Of a stretch of DNA of 27,746 nucleotides, positions 6,926 through 14,859 are shown piece by piece. How positions within the stretch are numbered: the first letter of the stretch is position 1; every line of letters begins with the position of its first letter. The translations under genes and the position numbers were made by a program. Source of the DNA: Paenibacillus sp. oral taxon 786 str. D14 (GTDB taxonomy: Bacteria; Bacillota; Bacilli; Paenibacillales; Paenibacillaceae). The stretch spans positions 3,895-31,640 of the forward strand of contig NZ_GG695994.1 of assembly GCF_000159955.1 (NCBI RefSeq), written 5' to 3'. The notes under the pieces are model-generated. The model had not been told where the DNA came from. It made no database searches and was given only the letters and a program-made list of their open reading frames with translations.

Positions 6926-6955
6926 ATTATACCATGTCCATTAAAATTAAAGCAA
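6926..6955 (-). promoter_or_regulatory. Sigma-A promoter of the Spo0E-like gene
   Basis: On the minus strand TTGCTT (6955-6950) and TATAAT (6931-6926) are 18 bp apart, and the -10 has an upstream TGG extension. No Spo0A box was seen. Confidence 0.65.
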
Positions 6956-7029
6956 TTAGAAAATGAAAGAATTGTTAATTAACCCCATTAACTCCATCTT
7001 CTCAGGTAGGTCTTAAGTAATTTGCAAAA

Positions 7030-8238
7030 TCAGCCTTGCTTCAATTTACGGACGAACTGCTCCATTCGATTTAACGCCTCGTTGAGCTGATTCACTCCTG
7101 TCGCATAGGAGCAACGTAAGAACCCTTCCCCGCCGGCGCCAAAGACATTCCCCGGAACCGCCGCCACCTTCGCCTCCAGCAGAAGGCGTTGGGCGAATTC
7201 CTCCGAGCTGAGTCCGGTAGACGCGATGCTAGGAAACGCATAGAACGCCCCTTGTGGCTCGTGACATTCCAGGCCGATGTCGCGCAAGCCCTGAACGATC
7301 AAGCGGCGGCGCTGATTGTAGGATTCAACCATCTGGTCTTTCTCCTCCAGCCCGTTCTTCAGCGCCTCGAGCGCAGCCACTTGCCCCATAACCGGAGCGC
7401 ACATCACCGTATATTGGTGAATTTTCAGCATGGCATAGATCAAGTCCGGGTGTCCGCATGCATAACCCATCCGCCAGCCGGTCATCGCAAACGCTTTGGA
7501 AAACCCATTAACCAGAATCGTCCGGTCCTTCATTCCCGGAATCGAAGCAAAGCTAACGTGCTTCTGCCCATAGGTGAGCTCCGCATAAATCTCGTCGGAA
7601 ATGACGATGAGATCGTTCTCCTCAACGATTTTGGCGATCGGCAGCCAATCTTCGTACGTCATGATGCCGCCCGTCGGATTGCTGGGATAATTTAAAATGA
7701 GAACCTTGGATTTGGGCGTAATCTTCGCTTTCAGGTCTTCGGCCTGGAGCTTGAAATCGTGCTTGGCGTAAGTCTCGATTTCGACGGGCACCCCTCCCCC
7801 GATCATGGCAATCGGCGAGTAGGAGATATAGCAAGGCACCGGGACGAGAATCTCATCGCCCGGTTCGATTAACGCCCGCAGCGCCAGATCAATCGCCTCA
7901 CTGCCGCCCACAGTGACGAGGATTTCGTCTTTCGGGTCGTATTTCACCTGATAACTCGTGTACAAATATTCAGCGATCGCTTCCCGAAGCTCAGGCGTTC
8001 CCGCGTTGGACGTATAGCTCGTATACCCGCGCTCTAGGGAGTAAACGCATGCTTCCCGGACATGCCATGGGGTGATAAAATCCGGTTCGCCCACGCCTAA
8101 CGTGATAATATCCTTGCTTCCGCTAGCCAGATCGAAGAAGCGGCGGATGCCGGAGGGTTGAATCTCGCGGACCCGCGGAGCCAAATACGATGTCATCGTT
8201 TTACTCGATTGCTCAGCACGCTGTGATTGAATACTCAT
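7030..8238 (-). CDS. Alanine transaminase, AlaT (YugH) type
   Basis: The 402-residue protein is a fold-type I PLP aminotransferase of the class I/II group. YPSNPTGG has the cofactor Asn at 187; SDEIY gives Asp215 and Tyr218; GFSKAFAMTGWR contains the Schiff-base Lys248; LRCSYAT near the C-terminus carries the carboxylate-binding Arg. The N-terminal block IQPSGIRRFFDL and the whole sequence strongly resemble B. subtilis AlaT/YugH. It would interconvert pyruvate/glutamate and alanine/2-oxoglutarate. It follows the Lrp-type gene by 13 bp, the same pairing as alaR-alaT in Bacillus. Substrate assignment is by this synteny. Confidence 0.88.
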   Translation of the reverse strand: MSIQSQRAEQSSKTMTSYLAPRVREIQPSGIRRFFDLASGSKDIITLGVGEPDFITPWHVREACVYSLERGYTSYTSNAGTPELREAIAEYLYTSYQVKYDPKDEILVTVGGSEAIDLALRALIEPGDEILVPVPCYISYSPIAMIGGGVPVEIETYAKHDFKLQAEDLKAKITPKSKVLILNYPSNPTGGIMTYEDWLPIAKIVEENDLIVISDEIYAELTYGQKHVSFASIPGMKDRTILVNGFSKAFAMTGWRMGYACGHPDLIYAMLKIHQYTVMCAPVMGQVAALEALKNGLEEKDQMVESYNQRRRLIVQGLRDIGLECHEPQGAFYAFPSIASTGLSSEEFAQRLLLEAKVAAVPGNVFGAGGEGFLRCSYATGVNQLNEALNRMEQFVRKLKQG

Positions 8239-8251
8239 AACATTACTTCCT

Positions 8252-8752
8252 TTACGGAGATATCAACAAACGGCGGTCTTCTTCGGGATCTTCGAAGATG
8301 ATGCCGTCTTGCTTGTATTTTTTTAGAATAAAATGGGTCTTCGTCGACAACACCGACTCCAGGGTGGACAATTTGTCGGAGACAAAGCTCGCCACTTCCT
8401 TCAAGTTGCGGCCTTCGACTTCCACCAGCAGGTCATATGCGCCGGACATCAAAAATACCGATTTGACTTGGGGAAACAGGTATACCCGCTCCGCGATCGT
8501 ATCGAAGCCGCGTCCCCGTTCGGGTGTAATTTGCACTTCAATTAACGCCGTCACCTTCTCGTCTTCCAGTGCACTTGAATTCACCACGGTCGCGTATTTG
8601 ACGATCACGTGATCTTCCTCCAATTCACGGATCGCTTGCGCCACTTCCTCCGCCGTTGAGCCGACGAGCGTCGCCAGTAAGTTCGCATCCCGGCGGGCGT
8701 CCTCTTTGAGGAGGTCCAGCAGTTTGAGCTTTAATTCGCTTAGTTGTTTCAT
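8252..8752 (-). CDS. Lrp/AsnC family regulator, AlaR-like
   Basis: A 166-residue protein with an N-terminal winged helix-turn-helix (about 5-60) and a C-terminal RAM ligand-binding/oligomerisation domain (about 68-145) containing VFLMSGAYDLLVEVEG. It lies directly upstream of the AlaT-like gene. In B. subtilis AlaR (YugG) activates alaT in response to alanine, and the same arrangement suggests the same role here. The ATG follows GGAGGATGAGGG. The upstream gap (8753-8851) is AT-rich, but I could not choose a promoter with confidence. Confidence 0.85.
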   Translation of the reverse strand: MKQLSELKLKLLDLLKEDARRDANLLATLVGSTAEEVAQAIRELEEDHVIVKYATVVNSSALEDEKVTALIEVQITPERGRGFDTIAERVYLFPQVKSVFLMSGAYDLLVEVEGRNLKEVASFVSDKLSTLESVLSTKTHFILKKYKQDGIIFEDPEEDRRLLISP

Positions 8753-8846
8753 CCCTCATCCTCCAGCGATGCCCCGCAGCCCTTCATTTGAGCGGTCTGC
8801 AGAACAAATTTAATACTTATATTACATGAATTTTGGGCGTCTGCAT

Positions 8847-8889
8847 AGAAAAACCGTCCACTCCAAGTAAGCTCTTGGATAGGACGGTT
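8847..8889 (-). terminator. Terminator of the coat gene pair
   Basis: AACCGTCC/GGACGGTT, with an inner CCAAG/CTTGG stem, form a hairpin at 8852-8889 that on the minus strand is followed by TTTTTC. Confidence 0.8.
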
Positions 8890-8895
8890 AGGCAC

Positions 8896-9282
8896 TTAGA
8901 TCGAATACGGCGGAAGTACATTAGGTTGATGCTCCTCCACGTTAGCCTGATGGGCATGGGGCGTCCAGCGGGAAGTTCGCCGTTCGGTAAACTGACGCAG
9001 CTCCTGCTGGGTTTTCTCTGCGTCTTGCAGCTTCTTGTCCAACAATTGGCGCGGTGCCGGTGCCGGCGCTGAGTAAATGCCTTGGTGCTTCATCAGTTCA
9101 TACAGCGTTCCCTGCAATCGCAAGGTGCTGTTCGTCAACTCGGTAAACATCTGCCGTATGGCCGGACAGGACGACTCCGTCGTAGCGGTCGTATATTCTC
9201 GAACAGTACGGCGTAAATCGGCCAAAATCGATTTTAACAAATCGTTCTGGGGTAAGAGCTCGTGGATGTCCGTCTGATTCAT
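8896..9282 (-). CDS. CotF-type spore coat protein
   Basis: The 128-residue protein contains one Coat-F-like helical module (about 15-85): YTTATTESSCPAIRQMFTEL leads into LYELMKHQGIY, the usual spacing and end motif of this ferritin-like family. A Gln/Pro/His-rich C-terminal tail follows. The family is found in spore coats; its molecular role is structural and poorly defined. The start is ATG at 9282, 7-8 nt after GAGGAGG. An upstream in-frame ATG at 9306 lacks a ribosome site. It follows the small partner gene by 26 bp. Confidence 0.78.
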   Translation of the reverse strand: MNQTDIHELLPQNDLLKSILADLRRTVREYTTATTESSCPAIRQMFTELTNSTLRLQGTLYELMKHQGIYSAPAPAPRQLLDKKLQDAEKTQQELRQFTERRTSRWTPHAHQANVEEHQPNVLPPYSI

Positions 9283-9308
9283 CGGGATATTCCTCCTCGA
9301 AAGCAAAA

Positions 9309-9545
9309 TTAATTTAGGGTTGAAGCCGGAGCCGCCATTTGATGCTGACGCAGCGCATCCGTTAACAGGTGCAGATGATGCTCATGGGCACGGATATGCT
9401 CCAGCATCGCCTGTTCGATTTCAAAGTTTTGCGAGACGGCGGCTGCCGCTGCGCAAAGCTTCGTGAGCATCTCCTCGTTGGAGATGGAGTCGGCGATATA
9501 ATCCAGTTCTTTCATCGACAATGGCTGCATTTGTGAGTACAACAT
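9309..9545 (-). CDS. Small coat-associated helical protein
   Basis: A 78-residue, mostly helical protein. It starts with PLSMKELDYIADSISNEEML and continues with an Ala-rich helix and a His-containing helix (IRAHEHHLHLLTDAL). It resembles the short partners found beside CotF-type coat genes in Paenibacillus-like genomes, and looks like half of a ferritin-like bundle. The ATG at 9545 is preferred (7 nt after AGGAGGG); the ATG at 9551 is too close to that site. It is first of a two-gene unit, preceded by a possible sigma-E promoter, which fits expression in the mother cell. The function is not known beyond this. Confidence 0.65.
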   Translation of the reverse strand: MLYSQMQPLSMKELDYIADSISNEEMLTKLCAAAAAVSQNFEIEQAMLEHIRAHEHHLHLLTDALRQHQMAAPASTLN

Positions 9546-9566
9546 CAACATTCCCTCCTGGTGGAT

Positions 9567-9602
9567 GATCCTTCTGATCCTTCTGATTCATCTGATCCTT
9601 CT
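9567..9602 (+). repeat. Tandem 9-bp repeat, four units
   Basis: GATCCTTCT occurs three times, with one variant GATTCATCT as the third unit, head to tail. It lies in the 5' leader of the coat gene pair. In one plus-strand frame it would encode Asp-Pro-Ser units. Confidence 0.85.
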
Positions 9603-9606
9603 TACG

Positions 9607-9636
9607 GTAGTATGCCCCGCTCCAGGAACGATATGT
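9607..9636 (-). promoter_or_regulatory. Possible sigma-E type promoter of the coat genes
   Basis: On the minus strand ACATATCG (9636-9629) and CATACTAC (9614-9607) are 14 bp apart, close to the -35/-10 pattern of mother-cell sigma-E promoters (ATATT-like, CATACANT). The position, about 60 bp before the first coat gene, fits; the match is partial. Confidence 0.35.
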
Positions 9637-9911
9637 TCGCCCTGTTGGAAGAAATCCACAAACGGTTTCCGGAACAGGAGCACCTGTCCATCAGTTACGC
9701 CTGGGGGGGCCGTATTTGGAGAATCCCGGGACGGCCTTCCCTTTATCGGGCCGCATCCCAACTTGACGCGAACCTCGAAGCCCGTGCCAACTCCGCCGAG
9801 TTATACGCATCAGGCGGCTTTGGCCGCCTCCCGCTTCAACAGCCGGCGCAGGGCCAGCCAGCTCAGCACCGGCGTTGCCCCCAAGGCGAACATCAGCCAG
9901 GTGATCGTTGA
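9633..9911 (+). CDS. Possible unrecognised small protein gene
   Basis: The plus strand between two minus genes has an open frame with codon-like use of G/C at third positions and a plausible globular start (MFALLEEIHKRFPEQEHLSI, then an Ala-Trp-Gly-Gly/Arg-Ile-Trp segment). The ATG at 9633 has AGGA five bases before it; in-frame starts further up (ATG 9612, GTG 9561 with Asp-Pro-Ser repeats) lack good sites. From 9810 on, the frame is antisense to the MFS gene and probably carries no information of its own, so the true gene may be shorter, frame-shifted or truncated there. I do not recognise a family. Confidence 0.3.
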   Translation: MFALLEEIHKRFPEQEHLSISYAWGGRIWRIPGRPSLYRAASQLDANLEARANSAELYASGGFGRLPLQQPAQGQPAQHRRCPQGEHQPGDR

Positions 9912-11015
9912 CATGCGCGGAATGAGGGAATAGACCACGATAAACAACAGCGTTCCGCCCAAGCGCCCCACCGTAATGCTAAGCTCGCGAAGCACGATCA
10001 GCTCCACCCGCTGCTCCACGCTTTCCGGACTATTGCCAATCAGGTCGAACACTGAAGAGATGACGGGAATCAGGTAAAGCGGCAAAAACAAGGACGTCCC
10101 TACCCCCATCATCATCAGGGTGACGTAATTGACCTTCCAGAGCAACGGGATGATCACCGCAGTGATGAGCAAAGCCCCGACCAACATCCCGTAGTAGCGC
10201 GCGCGGATTTTCAGCCACTTCCCTACCGCCCAGAAGCTGACTAGGGAGACAAGGGACGTGATCAGTGAAAACTGCCCAATCCGCCACTCCGCAGAAGTGC
10301 TGATAAAGATCAGCAAATTGATCAGGAACGAAAATACGCCTTCGCGCAGACCATGGGCGGCCGAAGCGGGCGCAGCCTGGCGCCACGGGCTGCCCTTTTT
10401 CAGCATTTGCACGGGAGCCAGCCAGTGATAAGGACCTCCCGTTTTTCTTTTTTTCAGCCAGAAGCTGAGTAAGATCCCTACCCCATACACGATTAACGAG
10501 ATGGTAAAAATCAGCCGGTATCCGGCCTCGCCGTGTTTCATGGAGATCAGCCAGCCGGAGATCCACGGGCCAAAGATCCCGATCACCGAACCGAGAATCC
10601 CCACCCAGCCGTTAAATCGGTCCCGCGTCTCGACATCCGTCACCTCGAAATACACGACATTAAAGGCCAGCCAGAACAATCCCGAACCGGTTCCGAACAA
10701 CAAACCAAGCGGCCATATGTAGTCCACCGTATGTTTGCCCGTCCACAGCACCAGCAAATAGAAGATGCCCGAGACGATAATGCCGAGCCGCAAAAAGATC
10801 ATTTTGTCGCGTTCCTTCACCCATTTCCCGGCAATCCAAAAGACAAGTCCCAAGGCCAGCTGCTGGCTGAACGTAAACCAGGCAATCAGGTTAAAATCCG
10901 CTTTCACTTTCCAGATGTAGACGTTCAGGAACGTGCCCGACAAGGCGCCGGCAAGCACGAACAGACCGTTCACCGCCAGCAGCAGGATGGATTGGCTGTT
11001 CAGCTGTTTTTTCAT
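9810..11015 (-). CDS. MFS transporter
   Basis: The 401-residue integral membrane protein has about 12 hydrophobic helices in two groups of six, separated by a basic cytoplasmic loop (LKKRKTGGPYHW, about 184-195). Helix 2-3 ends in GKWVKERDK, the MFS A-like loop. It is a major-facilitator transporter; the substrate cannot be told. The ATG at 11015 has GGGAGG 8 nt upstream. Longer open reading upstream lacks a ribosome site and crosses the terminator of the preceding gene. No adjacent metabolic gene hints at cargo. A GC-rich dyad (GGCGGC/GCCGCC) overlaps its last codons. Confidence 0.85.
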   Translation of the reverse strand: MKKQLNSQSILLLAVNGLFVLAGALSGTFLNVYIWKVKADFNLIAWFTFSQQLALGLVFWIAGKWVKERDKMIFLRLGIIVSGIFYLLVLWTGKHTVDYIWPLGLLFGTGSGLFWLAFNVVYFEVTDVETRDRFNGWVGILGSVIGIFGPWISGWLISMKHGEAGYRLIFTISLIVYGVGILLSFWLKKRKTGGPYHWLAPVQMLKKGSPWRQAAPASAAHGLREGVFSFLINLLIFISTSAEWRIGQFSLITSLVSLVSFWAVGKWLKIRARYYGMLVGALLITAVIIPLLWKVNYVTLMMMGVGTSLFLPLYLIPVISSVFDLIGNSPESVEQRVELIVLRELSITVGRLGGTLLFIVVYSLIPRMSTITWLMFALGATPVLSWLALRRLLKREAAKAA

Positions 11016-11118
11016 AGATTCGCTCCTCCCGGCCAAACTTCGAGTTCCCCCTGTAAGATACCCAAAAATGACCGAAGCATGAGGCCTTAGCAAGCATACC
11101 CGCAGGCCCCCAAACGCG

Positions 11119-11146
11119 AAAAAGCCCTGTCCATCAAGGACAGGGC
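11119..11146 (-). terminator. Terminator of the mutS2 operon
   Basis: GCCCTGTCC/GGACAGGGC around TTGAT, read on the minus strand, form a hairpin at 11146-11124 followed by TTTTTCG. Confidence 0.85.
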
Positions 11147-11165
11147 CAGTGACTGCCAAATTTTT

Positions 11166-11750
11166 TTACTTGTTGTCTTCTTCACCGGCAATCGTGCGAA
11201 TCATGGCGATCCGGGCGTCTTCACCCAAAAACCGGCTGACATGGAAGCACGCGGTGCAGACGTATACGTTCAGCTCAGCATCGCCCGACAGAAGCGGACG
11301 GTCCCCATCGGCAGGAACAAATTCGCCGCCTTCCGGAACCAGCTTCTGCTTCCCGGCATACACCATATATTCCCGGCAATGCGGGCATTCGGGTACCTCG
11401 TCTTGCCCGTCAAGCAGCTTCTCCACGCCGGTCTCGTACTTCAGCAAATCGCCGCCCGATGCCGTAAACGCCTCGACCCGGCGGACGCCTCCGAGATGCG
11501 AGTCGCCTTCATCCTCATCCCAGTAAAGATCATCATCCGCATCCTCATCATCCTCATCATGGGAATGCTTCCGATCATGGAAGGGATGGTCGTTCTCCTC
11601 GTCTTCGAACTCTTCCTCCGAGCCCAGCGTTATATTGATCGTCCGGTAGCCCTTTAGTTCATTTTGGCAGTGAGGACATACCTCCTCAGGCCCTATCTCT
11701 TCATCCCAAACGATCTCCGTTTGGCACCATGGGCAAATCGTTGTATCCAT
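11166..11750 (-). CDS. Acidic protein with two split zinc ribbons
   Basis: A 194-residue protein I do not recognise by name. It has four Cys pairs: C6/C9 and C25/C28 at the N-terminus, then C122/C125 and C165/C168 near the end. Each set of four would build one zinc ribbon, the second interrupted by a 40-residue insert. Between them lies a highly acidic, His-containing stretch (about 44-85, many Asp/Glu). Such proteins may bind metal, nucleic acid or protein; no catalytic motif is seen. It is last in the run mutS2, DUF350, 26-aa peptide, this gene, and is followed by a clear terminator. The ATG at 11750 has a weak ribosome site. Confidence 0.65.
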   Translation of the reverse strand: MDTTICPWCQTEIVWDEEIGPEEVCPHCQNELKGYRTINITLGSEEEFEDEENDHPFHDRKHSHDEDDEDADDDLYWDEDEGDSHLGGVRRVEAFTASGGDLLKYETGVEKLLDGQDEVPECPHCREYMVYAGKQKLVPEGGEFVPADGDRPLLSGDAELNVYVCTACFHVSRFLGEDARIAMIRTIAGEEDNK

Positions 11751-11776
11751 TCCAACTACGTCCTTTCGTTACCAAA

Positions 11777-11857
11777 TTAAGCATTCCACAAATAAATAAT
11801 GCCCGCGGCCAAAAACAGAATAGAGGCGATAAATAGCACCCTGACCAGGTTTTTCAC
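11777..11857 (-). CDS. 26-residue single-span membrane peptide
   Basis: A short frame that automated calls often miss. GTG at 11857 lies 9 nt after AAGGAG and opens a 26-codon frame ending in TAA. The peptide has a basic start (M-K-N-L-V-R) followed by one unbroken hydrophobic stretch (VLFIASILFLAAGIIYLW), so it should insert in the membrane as one helix. It lies between the DUF350 gene (27 bp away) and the zinc-ribbon gene on the same strand, so it is probably cotranscribed with them. The function is unknown; a partner to the DUF350 membrane protein is one guess. Confidence 0.6.
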   Translation of the reverse strand: MKNLVRVLFIASILFLAAGIIYLWNA

Positions 11858-11884
11858 GTCGTTCTACTCCTTCAACTGAGATCC

Positions 11885-12301
11885 CTAACCGATACAAGCG
11901 CCGATCAAAAAAGACACCGACACCGATACGGCCATTGCGATAAAACCAACGCTGGTGTTCCCCGCTGCAATCTCGTCGTCGATGCGAAACACCGGCGTTA
12001 AAAATTCAAACAGCAAATAAGCAGCGAACAGCAGCAAGGCTCCAACCGACGACCATATCATGAAGTCGTAAATCGAGGGATGTGCCGCCGCATAACGGAT
12101 AATGTTCGCCAGTCCGAAGATTTTTCCGCCGGTAGCCAGGGACGCGGCCATATTGCCGCGCTTGATCTCCTGCCAGCAGCGATATCTTGCAAACAGTTCG
12201 AAGCAAGAAAGAAACACAATCAATTCTAACACCGCCACGGAAAAATACCCGATCATCAGCCCCAGCGGTTGCTCCAAGATCGGATCAATGCTTTCCTTCA
12301 T
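11885..12301 (-). CDS. DUF350 family membrane protein, YshE-like
   Basis: A 138-residue protein with four hydrophobic helices (about 18-40, 55-75, 82-102, 115-137), the architecture of the DUF350 family. It directly follows mutS2 on the same strand, as yshE follows mutSB in B. subtilis, which supports orthology. The DUF350 role is not established. The ATG at 12301 has a purine-rich AAAGGGAGAGGG upstream. The 37-bp spacing to mutS2 indicates cotranscription. Confidence 0.8.
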   Translation of the reverse strand: MKESIDPILEQPLGLMIGYFSVAVLELIVFLSCFELFARYRCWQEIKRGNMAASLATGGKIFGLANIIRYAAAHPSIYDFMIWSSVGALLLFAAYLLFEFLTPVFRIDDEIAAGNTSVGFIAMAVSVSVSFLIGACIG

Positions 12302-12338
12302 AGCGCCCTCTCCCTTTATACCTTGAGGCGATTCGTTC

Positions 12339-14705
12339 TTACTTCAGCTCAGCGACCGTCACGCCGGTTCCGCCTTCCCCGTAGTTCCCGAGGCGGAAGC
12401 TCTTGATATGCTTATGCTTGCGAAGATACTCCGAGATCCCGGACCGCAAAATCCCGGTCCCTTTCCCGTGAATAATGTAGATCTGGCCTAAATTGCTTAA
12501 GTAGGCTTCGTCGATGAAACGGTCAACCTCGATTAAGGCCTCTTCCAAATTCGCTCCGCGCAAATCCAGCTCGGTGCGGACGTTCTCATCGCGCGTCCGC
12601 TTAACGTTGGGAGCCGTCCGTTGAACCGGCTTGCTAGCCGGAGGCGCAGCGATCAGCTCCATGTCGTCCAGGCTCACCTTCATCTTCATGATGCCGAGCT
12701 GTACGATCGCTTCCTTGTTGCCGGAGAGCTCAACGACGTGCCCCTTCTGGTTCAAGCTGTATACCATCACTTCGTCGCCCGGTTCGATCTGCCGCGGCGG
12801 TTTGGCCGCCTTGCGGGCCGCTGCACTCTTCTTGCGGCGCTGCGGCTCGGCTTCATCCAGCTGCTTGCGAGCTGCAATCAGCTTGTGCTCCTTCACGGCC
12901 GCGCCTTCCTCCATCGCGAGGCGGCGCAGGTCGCTGATAATCCGCTCGGCCTCCTGCCTTGCCTTGGCAATGATCGCTGCCGCTTCTTCCTCCGCCTTCT
13001 CCAGGCGTTTATCCCGCTGCTGCTCCAGCTTCTCCAGCTCGGCGGCATGGCGTCTGCGCAGCTCTTCCATCTCGCGCCGCAGCTGCTCGGCCGTTTCCCG
13101 CTCCTGCTCCGCCCCAAGGCGGTTCTGCTCCAGCGAAGCGATCATGTTCTCGACGCGCATGTCCTCTTCAGTCACTTCGCCGCGGGCATACTCCAGAATT
13201 CGCTCCGGCAACCCCAGCCGTTCGGCGATAGCAAACGCGTTGCTTCGGCCCGGAATGCCCACCAGCAGGCGGTAAGTCGGGCTTAACGTCGCTACGTCGA
13301 ACTCCATGCTGGCGTTAATTACGCCTTTGCGTTCGTAGGCGTAGGCTTTCAGCTCGCTGAAGTGAGTGGTCGCCACCATCCGGCAGCCCAGCGAATGAAT
13401 ATGTTCCAAAATCGCAATGGCCAGCGCCGAGCCTTCCGCCGGGTCGGTTCCCGCACCCAGCTCATCCAGCAATACCAGGCTCTTCGGCGTCATCTGGCGC
13501 AAAATCGAGATAATGTTCGTCATATGGCTGGAGAAGGTACTTAAGCTCTGCTCGATGCTCTGTTCGTCCCCGATATCGGCGTAGATGGCATCAAATACGC
13601 AAAGCTGGCTGCCGTCTTCCGCCGGCACGAACAACCCGGACATCGCCATCAAGCTAAGCAGACCAATCGTCTTCAGCGTGACGGTTTTCCCCCCGGTGTT
13701 CGGACCGGTGACAATGATCGTCGTGTACTGGTTCCCCAGCTCCACATCGATCGGCACGACCTGGTCAGCCGGAATCAACGGATGGCGCCCCTTCTTCAGC
13801 TTGATGAACCCGCGGTCGTTCATCCGCGGCAGCGTCCCCTTTAATTCGCGAGCCAACCGGGCTTTGGCGAAGATGAAATCCAGCTGGCCGAGCACATCCC
13901 CGTCGTACAGCAACAGCTCGGCTTGCTCGCCAACCAGGGCGGTCAGCTTCTGCAAAATGACCTCGATTTCCCGTTCCTCACGCAGCCGCGTCTCGCGCAG
14001 CTTGTTGTTCATCGCCACAATCGATTCCGGCTCAATGAACAGCGTAGCTCCCGATCCGGACTGATCGTGTACGATCCCGCCAAAATGCGCGCGGTATTCC
14101 GCTTTGACCGGGATGACGAAGCGGTCGCCGCGGATCGTGATCAGCTGATCCTGCAGCATCTTCGACACCGAAGCGGAGCGGATCATCGCATCCAGCTTCT
14201 CCCGGATCCGCACCTCCCCGCTCCGCAGCTCGCGGCGGATGGTGGCCAGCTCCGGACTAGCCGAATCGAGCACCTCCGCGCTTTCGTCGATGCAGCGTTT
14301 GATCGCATCCTCCAACGGCTTCTGATCGCTTAAGGTATCGCTTAAGTGATACAGCAGCGGAACTTCATGTTCTTCGTGCATCGTGGCAATATACCGTTTA
14401 ATCCGGCGCGAGCCTTCCAGCGTGGTTGCAATGCCCAGCAGCTCGTGCGGATTCAGCGTCCCGCCGATCCGGGCCCGCTTGACCGCCGGAGTGATATCCA
14501 CGATTCCGCCGAATCCGGGCGCCCCCTTAAGACGGTCCACCTTAAACGCTTCATCGGTGGCTTGAAGCAGCCGCTTGACGTCCTCCAGATCGGTGACGGG
14601 CCGCAGCGCTTCGGCTGTTCTTTTTCCAAGTGCCGTTTGGGAAAAAGAGGACAGCTGATCTATAATTTTTTGATATTCCATGGTTTTCAAAATTTTCTCG
14701 TCCAA
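12339..14705 (-). CDS. MutS2 endonuclease/ribosome-associated ATPase
   Basis: The 788-residue protein matches MutS2 in length and domain order: a helical core/clamp, a MutS-type ATPase with Walker A GPNTGGKT at 334-341 and the DELGAGTDPAEG Walker B/signature region at about 413-424, a long Gln/Glu/Arg-rich coiled coil (about 515-640), a KOW-like segment and a C-terminal Smr domain beginning with LDLRGANLEEAL, with IHGKGTG as its nuclease loop. MutS2 is linked to suppression of recombination in some bacteria and to splitting of collided ribosomes in B. subtilis. The start is TTG at 14705, aligning with usual family N-termini; AGGGGAG is 12 nt upstream, a long spacing. Confidence 0.95.
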   Translation of the reverse strand: MDEKILKTMEYQKIIDQLSSFSQTALGKRTAEALRPVTDLEDVKRLLQATDEAFKVDRLKGAPGFGGIVDITPAVKRARIGGTLNPHELLGIATTLEGSRRIKRYIATMHEEHEVPLLYHLSDTLSDQKPLEDAIKRCIDESAEVLDSASPELATIRRELRSGEVRIREKLDAMIRSASVSKMLQDQLITIRGDRFVIPVKAEYRAHFGGIVHDQSGSGATLFIEPESIVAMNNKLRETRLREEREIEVILQKLTALVGEQAELLLYDGDVLGQLDFIFAKARLARELKGTLPRMNDRGFIKLKKGRHPLIPADQVVPIDVELGNQYTTIIVTGPNTGGKTVTLKTIGLLSLMAMSGLFVPAEDGSQLCVFDAIYADIGDEQSIEQSLSTFSSHMTNIISILRQMTPKSLVLLDELGAGTDPAEGSALAIAILEHIHSLGCRMVATTHFSELKAYAYERKGVINASMEFDVATLSPTYRLLVGIPGRSNAFAIAERLGLPERILEYARGEVTEEDMRVENMIASLEQNRLGAEQERETAEQLRREMEELRRRHAAELEKLEQQRDKRLEKAEEEAAAIIAKARQEAERIISDLRRLAMEEGAAVKEHKLIAARKQLDEAEPQRRKKSAAARKAAKPPRQIEPGDEVMVYSLNQKGHVVELSGNKEAIVQLGIMKMKVSLDDMELIAAPPASKPVQRTAPNVKRTRDENVRTELDLRGANLEEALIEVDRFIDEAYLSNLGQIYIIHGKGTGILRSGISEYLRKHKHIKSFRLGNYGEGGTGVTVAELK

Positions 14706-14738
14706 GTACGTTCACAACTCCCCTCGGGCTATGATCCC

Positions 14739-14744
14739 ATTATA
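14739..14744 (-). promoter_or_regulatory. Probable -10 element of mutS2
   Basis: TATAAT on the minus strand lies about 34 bp before the TTG start. The hexamer 17 bp upstream (TGGCGA) is a poor -35. Confidence 0.4.
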
Positions 14745-14859
14745 ACGAAACCGTTCATTTTTCGCCATTTGCCCCCTTGGACACATAAGAATGCGATTTG
14801 CGGAACATGATAATTGCGTATAGCCAAACGTACTTACTCTCAAAAGGAGGCTATGTAAC

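Noticed and set aside
11016..11159. N-terminal extension of the MFS protein
   Set aside because: The longer frame passes through the previous gene's terminator and lacks a ribosome site; ATG at 11015 has GGGAGG and a typical MFS start.
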